From Candidatus Omnitrophota bacterium (GTDB lineage: Bacteria; Omnitrophota; Omnitrophia; Omnitrophales; Danuiimicrobiaceae): a DNA stretch of 10,821 nucleotides. Every line of letters starts with the position of its first letter. Position 1 is the stretch's first letter. Shown here piece after piece: positions 5,782 to 10,821 of this stretch. The translations under genes and the position numbers were made by a program. Location: the NCBI GenBank assembly GCA_016206955.1, contig JACQQO010000003.1, forward strand, positions 1 through 10,821. Reading direction: 5' to 3'. Under the pieces are notes generated by a model that saw only the letters and a program-made list of their open reading frames with translations, was not told the origin of the DNA and did not search any database.

Positions 5782-6261
5782 ATGGCAGCGAGTTTAAATA
5801 GTGTTTTTCTCATTGGCAACTTAACGCGCGATCCGGAACTTCGATACATTCCTTCAGGTCAGGCGGTGACCACATTTACCGTCGCCGTCAACCGAACATA
5901 TATGGCAAAGACGGGAGAAAAAAAGGAAGAAGTTAATTTTATCCGTGTCGTGGTTTGGGCGAAGCGCGCTGAATCGTGTCATGAATATCTTCGGAAAGGC
6001 AGCCCGGTTTTTGTGGAAGGCAGGCTTCAAAGCCGAAGCTGGGATGCGCCGGACGGCACCAAACGCAGCACGATTGAAGTGGTGGCGCAAAATGTTCAGT
6101 TTTTAGGCCGTGGGAGCGGAAAGCAAGCCGGATCTGATGCCAGCGAAGTTGCTGGAAGAGAAGAAGCGATCATCGACGATACTTTGGTACCGGAATCTAA
6201 GGAAGGCTCTGTGGGAGTTGCGAAGGAAGAGCTTCGTCCTGATGATGAAGTTCCATTTTGA
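5782..6261 (+). CDS. ssb: Single-stranded DNA-binding protein
   Basis: SSB coats single-stranded DNA at replication forks and recruits repair and replication proteins. The OB fold occupies about 4-110: LNSVFLIGNLTRDPELRY (5-22), TTFTVAVNRTY (30-40), NFIRVVVWAKRAESCHEYLRKG (52-73), VFVEGRLQSRSWD (76-88). A variable linker of about 40 residues, acidic and glycine-poor, leads to the acidic tip DDEVPF (154-159), which is the partner-docking peptide (DDDIPF in E. coli). Length is 159 residues, within the usual range. It sits between rpsF and rpsR, the common bacterial arrangement. AAGG at 5766-5769 is a rather distant ribosome-binding site. Confidence 0.96.
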   Translation: MAASLNSVFLIGNLTRDPELRYIPSGQAVTTFTVAVNRTYMAKTGEKKEEVNFIRVVVWAKRAESCHEYLRKGSPVFVEGRLQSRSWDAPDGTKRSTIEVVAQNVQFLGRGSGKQAGSDASEVAGREEAIIDDTLVPESKEGSVGVAKEELRPDDEVPF

Positions 6262-6264
6262 AAA

Positions 6265-6268
6265 GGAG
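6265..6268 (+). promoter_or_regulatory. Shine-Dalgarno site selecting the GTG start of rpsR
   Basis: AAAGGAG ends at 6268, 8 bp before GTG 6277 and just after the ssb stop (6259-6261). It decides for the GTG and for the long N-terminus of S18. Confidence 0.75.
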
Positions 6269-6276
6269 TAAGATAG

Positions 6277-6588
6277 GTGCCTCGGTTTACCAGAAAGAGA
6301 GATGAAAGATCAGGTCCCAGGTCGCCGGAAAGAGGCGGCATGGGAAGAGGCGGGGAGAGAGACCGGGACCGCCCCCGGATTTTCCGGAAAAAAGTTTGCC
6401 GGTTTTGCGGCGGGAAAACCCCGGCGATTGATTACAAGGATACAGAATCAATCCAAAAATTTTTAACAGAAAAAGGAAAAATTATTCCGCGCAGGATTAC
6501 CGGTAATTGTTCGAAACATCAGCGCTTTCTGGCCCGAGCGGTCAAAAGAAGCCGCCACAGCGCCTTGATTGCATTTCAAACGGAGTAG
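6277..6588 (+). CDS. rpsR: 30S ribosomal protein S18 (bS18), Cys-containing form with long basic N-terminus
   Basis: S18 pairs with S6 on the small subunit. The conserved core lies at about 36-103: RKKVCRFCGGKTPAIDYKD (37-55), then KGKIIPRRITGNCSKHQRFLARAVKRSRHSAL (66-97). C41, C44, C78 and H81 form a CxxC...CxxH set, as in the zinc-type (C+) variants of S18; E. coli lacks the full set. The first 35 residues are rich in Arg, Gly and Glu (RGGMGRGGERDRDRPR) and look disordered, making the protein about 25-30 residues longer than usual. Translation starts at GTG. rplI follows after 3 bp. Confidence 0.95.
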   Translation: MPRFTRKRDERSGPRSPERGGMGRGGERDRDRPRIFRKKVCRFCGGKTPAIDYKDTESIQKFLTEKGKIIPRRITGNCSKHQRFLARAVKRSRHSALIAFQTE

Positions 6589-6591
6589 GCA

Positions 6592-7035
6592 ATGGAACTT
6601 ATTTTAATTGAGGATGTCGAAAAATTAGGCAAAGCCGGAGATCGCGTGAAAGTGCGTGACGGTTATTCACGGAATTTCTTAATTCCCAGGCGGCTTGCCA
6701 TTCCGGTGACCGAAGGGGGCCTCCGGTTTCTCGAAGCGAAAAAAAAGCGCGCTGAGGAGAAACGAATTCAGGAGAAATCCCAAGCCTCTCAACTGGCAGA
6801 GAAAATTGGGCAGATCACGTGCGTGATTAAAGCAAGAGTGGGCGCAGAGGGAAAACTCTTTGGTTCTATCACTCGCCAAGATATTCACGCGGCTCTTCAA
6901 AAGGAAGGGTTCGAAGTAGATAAGAGAAGAATTGATTTAGCTGAGCCCATTCATCAAGTGGGCCAATATCAGGTTAAGATTAGACTTCATTCGGAAGTTG
7001 AAGTTCAACTCAAAGTCGTTGTCACGCAGGCTTAG
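6592..7035 (+). CDS. rplI: 50S ribosomal protein L9 (bL9)
   Basis: L9 binds 23S rRNA at the base of the L1 stalk and affects frame maintenance. The 147-residue length is typical. The N-terminal rRNA-binding domain carries the family signature GKAGDRVKVRDGYSRNFLIP (13-32). A long charged connecting helix (about 42-75, rich in Lys, Glu and Arg) leads to the C-terminal domain (about 78-147), where GKLFGSIT and a final VEVQLKVVV strand are clear. The start has GGAG at 6583-6586, which overlaps the rpsR stop region. The 3' end lies in a small 5-bp stem with a 4-nt loop (7028-7041), too short to call a terminator. dnaB follows after 14 bp. Confidence 0.96.
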   Translation: MELILIEDVEKLGKAGDRVKVRDGYSRNFLIPRRLAIPVTEGGLRFLEAKKKRAEEKRIQEKSQASQLAEKIGQITCVIKARVGAEGKLFGSITRQDIHAALQKEGFEVDKRRIDLAEPIHQVGQYQVKIRLHSEVEVQLKVVVTQA

Positions 7036-7049
7036 AAGCCTCATACTTC

Positions 7050-8411
7050 ATGGACATTCAAGAAAGCCTTATTGAGAAGATTCCGCCCCAGAATTTAGAG
7101 GCGGAAATCAGCGTTTTGGGAGCCATGCTCTTTACCCCGGACGCGGTATCTAGAGCTTTGGAAATCCTCGAAGAATCCTTTTTTTATTCCGAAGCGCACC
7201 GGATGATTTTTTCTGCCATGATCAGTCTCTTCGATCGCAATCACGCAATCGATTTGATCACGGTCACCGAAGAATTGAGAAAAGCCAAACAGCTTGAAGC
7301 CGTCGGCGGCGCAAGTTATCTCGCGCAGTTGACCGCCTCAGTTCCTACCGCAGCCAATATCGAATTCCACGCCAAAATCGTCAAAGAAAAAGCCTTGCTC
7401 CGCGGTTTGATTTCGACGGCAACCCAAATTATCCAAGAGAGTTTTGACTCCACGATGGAAGGTTCTCAGATTTTGGACCGTGCCGAGAGAATGATTTTTG
7501 ATATCAGCCAGCACCGCGTCGAGGGAAAATTCATCCGTGTGAATGAAATTATCAAAGATTCCATCGAAGCCATTGACCACCTCTATCAGCGCAAAGAGCA
7601 CATTACGGGTTTGGCCACCGGTTTTCATGATTTTGATACCAAAACAGCGGGATTGCAAAGTTCGGACCTCATTGTGATTGCAGGGCGCCCTTCGATGGGA
7701 AAATCCGCCTTTGTTTCGGGAATTGCGGAACACGTAAGCGTCGTGCTTGGAAAACCGATTGCATTTTTTTCTTTGGAAATGAGCAAAGAACAATTGGTGC
7801 AGCGCATGCTTTGTTCCCATGCTCGCGTGGATGCCCAAAAAGTCCGCACGGGATATCTTTCCCATTCGGATTGGCCGAAACTAACGAGCGCGGCAGGGAA
7901 ACTTTCCGAAGCTCCGCTTTTTATTGATGACACGCCGGTCATGAACGCACTGGAACTGCGCGCCAAGTCGCGCCGCTTGAAAGCTCAATACGGAATCGAG
8001 ATGATTGTAGTTGACTATTTACAACTTTTAGACGGTGCCCAATCCCGTGCCGAAAATCGCCAGCAGGAAATTACCGAAATATCCCGTTCGTTAAAAGCCC
8101 TTGCCCGCGAACTCCACCTGCCAGTGATCGCTATCAGCCAATTGTCGCGGGCGGTGGAACAAAGAACCGGAAACCGCCCTCAACTTTCTGATCTCAGAGA
8201 ATCGGGAGCGATTGAACAAGACGCCGATTTGGTCGTTTTCTTATTTCGTGAGGAGTATTACCACCCGACGGAGGAGAATCGAAATCGTGCAGAAGCGATT
8301 ATTGCCAAACAGCGTAACGGCCCAACCGGCTCCGTGGATCTTCTCTTTTTAAAAGAGTGGACACGGTTTGATAATCCTGAATTTCGCCGCGAGGAACAAG
8401 GAATTTATTAA
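7050..8411 (+). CDS. dnaB: Replicative DNA helicase DnaB
   Basis: DnaB is the hexameric 5'-3' helicase that unwinds the chromosomal replication fork. The N-terminal primase-contacting domain spans about 10-115 (IPPQNLEAEISVLGAML at 11-27, VGGASYLAQL at 85-94). A linker leads to the RecA-like domain: Walker A GRPSMGKSAF (212-221) with K218, FSLEMS (240-245) with catalytic E243, Walker B MIVVDYLQLL (318-327) with D322, then ISQLSRAVEQR (362-372) and LRESGAIEQDAD (382-393). The C-terminus keeps AKQRNGPTG (419-427). At 453 residues it is full length with no intein at the usual insertion points. No Shine-Dalgarno sequence precedes ATG 7050; translation is probably coupled to rplI, 14 bp upstream. 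Confidence 0.97.
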   Translation: MDIQESLIEKIPPQNLEAEISVLGAMLFTPDAVSRALEILEESFFYSEAHRMIFSAMISLFDRNHAIDLITVTEELRKAKQLEAVGGASYLAQLTASVPTAANIEFHAKIVKEKALLRGLISTATQIIQESFDSTMEGSQILDRAERMIFDISQHRVEGKFIRVNEIIKDSIEAIDHLYQRKEHITGLATGFHDFDTKTAGLQSSDLIVIAGRPSMGKSAFVSGIAEHVSVVLGKPIAFFSLEMSKEQLVQRMLCSHARVDAQKVRTGYLSHSDWPKLTSAAGKLSEAPLFIDDTPVMNALELRAKSRRLKAQYGIEMIVVDYLQLLDGAQSRAENRQQEITEISRSLKALARELHLPVIAISQLSRAVEQRTGNRPQLSDLRESGAIEQDADLVVFLFREEYYHPTEENRNRAEAIIAKQRNGPTGSVDLLFLKEWTRFDNPEFRREEQGIY

Positions 8412-8438
8412 CTTATTCTAACTCAACTCATAAACTCG

Positions 8439-10790
8439 ATGCGTCTATCTCGTTTTTTCTTACTTGTTGCCTGCGCCGCCTTTGAGTTTTTCGTTCTCAC
8501 CACTTCGCTCGCGGCTCAGCCTTCCGATCAAGCCGCTTCCTCAGATGAACAGGCGCCGCCTCAAGAAGAGCGCAGTATGAAAGTGATTCGGATTGACGTG
8601 CGCGGCAATCGGGTCATCAGCACAACCGCCGTGCTCAATCAAATGAAGACAAGGCCGGGTGTCGAGTTGACCCAACAAATGATTAATGAAGACGTCAAGC
8701 GTCTTTATGGGACAGGCTATTTTCAAGACATCCGCATTGACATTGAAGAATCGGCTGAAGGAGTTCGGCTCATTGTTGTCGTCGATGAAAAACCGGTGGT
8801 TCGGCATATTGTCATTGAAGGAAATAAAATCTTAAAAGAACGCGACATCCGAAAAGAGCTAGGCTTGATTGAGGGGCAAGTTTTGGATGAGTTTTCAATT
8901 AAACAGGGAATCAACAAAATCAGGGACCGCTACGCCAACAAAGGTTTTCGTTTTGTCAAAGTGGATTACCATGTGGATACCAATCGTGTCACGAAGGAAT
9001 CAACCGTTTCGGTGATTATTGAAGAAGGAATCAAATTTAAAGTCGCTCAAATCCAATTTGATGGAGTTCAATCCTTTAAGCCAAGGCGCCTTTTGAGGTT
9101 AATGAGAACAAAGCCGCGCAATCTTTTTCTGCTGCGGTTCGGCACCTTTAAGGAAGAGCAATTTAAGGATGATTTAGACCGAACCGCCGCTTTTTATCAG
9201 TCCCAAGGATTTTTGGATGTGAAATTGGGCCATGATTTTGAATATGATGAAACGAAAAGAAAGGGCAAAATTGTCGTGAAAATTCAGGTCGTGGAAGGCG
9301 CACGCTATCACGCGGGGCGTATCGATATAAAAGGGGTCAAAGTTCTTCCTGAAAGTGAAATTTGGCAAAGGCTCGAAATGCTTCCGGGAACCACCTTTTC
9401 TCAGCAGAATTTGGCAGAAGAAGTCCAAAGAATTCGTGATTTTTATTTTCGATATGGATATATGAATGTCCAAATTTTCCCGGATGTGAATTTGAACCGC
9501 CAAACGAACAAGGTCGATGTGACCTACCAAGTGAATGAAGGCGATCTTTACTTTATTGACAAGGTCAAAATCCGCGGCAACACCAAAACCAAAGACATTG
9601 TCATTCGCAGAGAAATTCGCGTTCGGCCCGGCGATAAATTTGACGGCGATGCCATCGATCGGTCCAAACAGCGGCTTGAGAATCTTGGTTTCTTTGAGGA
9701 AGTTTCCTACGATACGGAACCTGCAAGTGCCCCCAATCGGCGAGACATTATTTTTAAAGTGAAAGAAAAAAGGACCGGAGAACTTTCATTTGGTGCCGGC
9801 ATCAGCTCAATCGATCAATTTGTAGGATTTGCCGAAATTGCGCAGCGGAATTTTGATCTTCTCAATTGGCCTCGCTTCACCGGCGGCGGTCAGAATATTT
9901 CGCTTCGCGGCAGGTGGGGAACGATTACTCGCGATTTCGCTTTTAGCTTTGAAGAGCCCTATCTGTTTAACCGGCCGATTTCGTTTGGCCTGGATGCCTA
10001 TGATGTGCGTACAGAGAATCGAAACGTAGACTTTAGAGAGGAACGGATCGGCTTCGGGCCGACTTTTTCGAAGGCGTTTACGGAATTTATCCGCGCCGGT
10101 TTGGGATATAAATTTGAACGCGTAGAACTGGATGAAATTTCAAGCGATGCTTCTCCGGATGTTCTTTTGTTCGCGGGAAAAACATTGCTCAGCCGATTAA
10201 AGCTGTTTCTGAGCCGCGATACGCGGGACAATGTCTTTTTTCCGACCAAAGGTTGGGTCGCAGGGATTTCGGGGGAGCTGATCGGCACGTTTTTGGGCGC
10301 CGATGAGGATTATTATGTTCTTCAGGCCAATTCAACCAAGTACTGGAGTTTCCAAGGCGGCAAGCATGTGATTGAGTGGCGGGTTCGAGCTGGATTTTCT
10401 GACGACCTTGGTTCGGAACAGGTTCCGGTTTTTGATCGGTTTTTTGCGGGAGGTTATGGAACGGTTCGAGGATATAACTACAAGCGTGTAGGTCCGATCG
10501 AAGGCGGAAGCGCGATCGGTGGAGCATCGATGGTGATTGTCAATCTGGAGTATACCTTTGCCATCCCTTATCTTGAGAATTTTAAGGGCGCTCTTTTTGT
10601 AGACGTCGGCGATGTGGAACGCGACAGTTACAATATTGATTTCGGAGAATTTCGCGTCAGTATCGGGCCCGGAATTAAGATTAATACCCCCGTTGGCCCG
10701 ATCGCTTTTTACTATGGCTTGCCGATTGTGAATCGAGATACTGAAGATAAAAACGGCCGCTTTGAATTCAGCTTGAGCCGGAGTTTTTAA
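8439..10790 (+). CDS. bamA: Outer-membrane protein assembly factor BamA (Omp85)
   Basis: BamA is the core of the machine that folds beta-barrel proteins into the outer membrane. A signal peptide (1 to about 26, hydrophobic core 6-22, likely cut near SLAA-Q) is followed by a short Gln/Ala/Glu-rich linker and five POTRA domains at about 47-117, 119-197, 200-287, 290-367 and 370-444. Each has the typical small-residue/GN turn and LxxxGYF-type helix ends. The barrel (about 445-783) has FEEPYLF (504-510), RDTRDNVFFPTKGW (593-606) and FFAGGYGTVRGYNY (668-681), with VRGY at the position of the usual VRGF lid-lock motif. The last strand ends GRFEFSLSRSF, with the terminal Phe of a beta-signal. The gene lies 27 bp after dnaB, a gap holding AACTC repeats but no clear Shine-Dalgarno sequence. 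A 3' partner such as skp or lpxD may lie beyond the window. Confidence 0.96.
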   Translation: MRLSRFFLLVACAAFEFFVLTTSLAAQPSDQAASSDEQAPPQEERSMKVIRIDVRGNRVISTTAVLNQMKTRPGVELTQQMINEDVKRLYGTGYFQDIRIDIEESAEGVRLIVVVDEKPVVRHIVIEGNKILKERDIRKELGLIEGQVLDEFSIKQGINKIRDRYANKGFRFVKVDYHVDTNRVTKESTVSVIIEEGIKFKVAQIQFDGVQSFKPRRLLRLMRTKPRNLFLLRFGTFKEEQFKDDLDRTAAFYQSQGFLDVKLGHDFEYDETKRKGKIVVKIQVVEGARYHAGRIDIKGVKVLPESEIWQRLEMLPGTTFSQQNLAEEVQRIRDFYFRYGYMNVQIFPDVNLNRQTNKVDVTYQVNEGDLYFIDKVKIRGNTKTKDIVIRREIRVRPGDKFDGDAIDRSKQRLENLGFFEEVSYDTEPASAPNRRDIIFKVKEKRTGELSFGAGISSIDQFVGFAEIAQRNFDLLNWPRFTGGGQNISLRGRWGTITRDFAFSFEEPYLFNRPISFGLDAYDVRTENRNVDFREERIGFGPTFSKAFTEFIRAGLGYKFERVELDEISSDASPDVLLFAGKTLLSRLKLFLSRDTRDNVFFPTKGWVAGISGELIGTFLGADEDYYVLQANSTKYWSFQGGKHVIEWRVRAGFSDDLGSEQVPVFDRFFAGGYGTVRGYNYKRVGPIEGGSAIGGASMVIVNLEYTFAIPYLENFKGALFVDVGDVERDSYNIDFGEFRVSIGPGIKINTPVGPIAFYYGLPIVNRDTEDKNGRFEFSLSRSF

Positions 10791-10821
10791 ACATTCGACT
10801 GTTTTAAAGCAGTTTAAAAGT
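10791..10821. other. AT-rich end of the window after bamA
   Basis: Only 31 bp remain. They hold the imperfect palindrome ACTGTTTTAAAGCAGT (10798-10813) and run straight into the window edge. It may be the start of another intergenic inverted repeat. It is too short to call a terminator. Confidence 0.3.

Noticed and set aside
7028..7041. Stem at the end of rplI as a terminator
   Set aside because: It has only 5 pairs and no U-run, and dnaB follows at once.
7050..8411. Intein in DnaB
   Set aside because: Walker A, Walker B and later motifs are continuous and the length is normal.
8412..8438. AACTC repeats between dnaB and bamA as a fourth heptad element
   Set aside because: The copies are spaced 10, 5 and 8 bp apart, with no 7-bp phase and no inverted partner.

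Overview
The window is a stretch of chromosome with all twelve genes on the + strand. It carries housekeeping genes of translation, replication and envelope building, and the left edge cuts into a carbohydrate ABC transporter. BamA, with five POTRA domains and an outer-membrane barrel, together with GlmU, points to a diderm (Gram-negative type) bacterium that makes peptidoglycan. The order glmU-prs-rplY-pth-rpsF-ssb-rpsR-rplI-dnaB occurs in parts in Firmicutes and in deltaproteobacteria-like lineages. The mixed character and AT/GC-balanced codon use would suit an uncultured diderm phylum such as Omnitrophota, but the window alone cannot fix the phylum.

Layout. Positions 1-1665 hold two membrane permeases of a CUT1-type sugar importer. 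The first is cut by the window edge, and the two are separated by a long perfect palindrome. glmU (1665-2918) overlaps the second permease by one base, and prs follows after 2 bp, so sugar uptake, UDP-GlcNAc synthesis and PRPP synthesis form one tight transcription unit. Next come rplY (long TL5/CTC-type L25) and pth. A good sigma70-type promoter with an extended -10 lies at the end of pth and drives the ribosomal/replication block rpsF-ssb-rpsR-rplI-dnaB. bamA closes the window 27 bp after dnaB.

How the genes work together. rplY, rpsF, rpsR and rplI encode ribosomal proteins. pth recycles peptidyl-tRNA. ssb and dnaB act at the replication fork. glmU and prs feed wall/LPS precursor and nucleotide synthesis. 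bamA assembles outer-membrane proteins. No mobile-element gene, CRISPR array, tRNA or defence system is visible, and I found no undescribed multi-gene system.

The most unusual content is between the genes. Three gaps in this otherwise compact array (699-786, 3902-4021, 4743-4788) hold inverted repeats, all or partly built from 7-bp tandem units. The unit sequence differs in each gap and each repeat ends close to the next start codon. Two of the three downstream genes lack a Shine-Dalgarno sequence. Secondary points are substitutions in conserved ligand-binding positions of GlmU, Prs and Pth, and a GlmU beta-helix about two coils shorter than usual.
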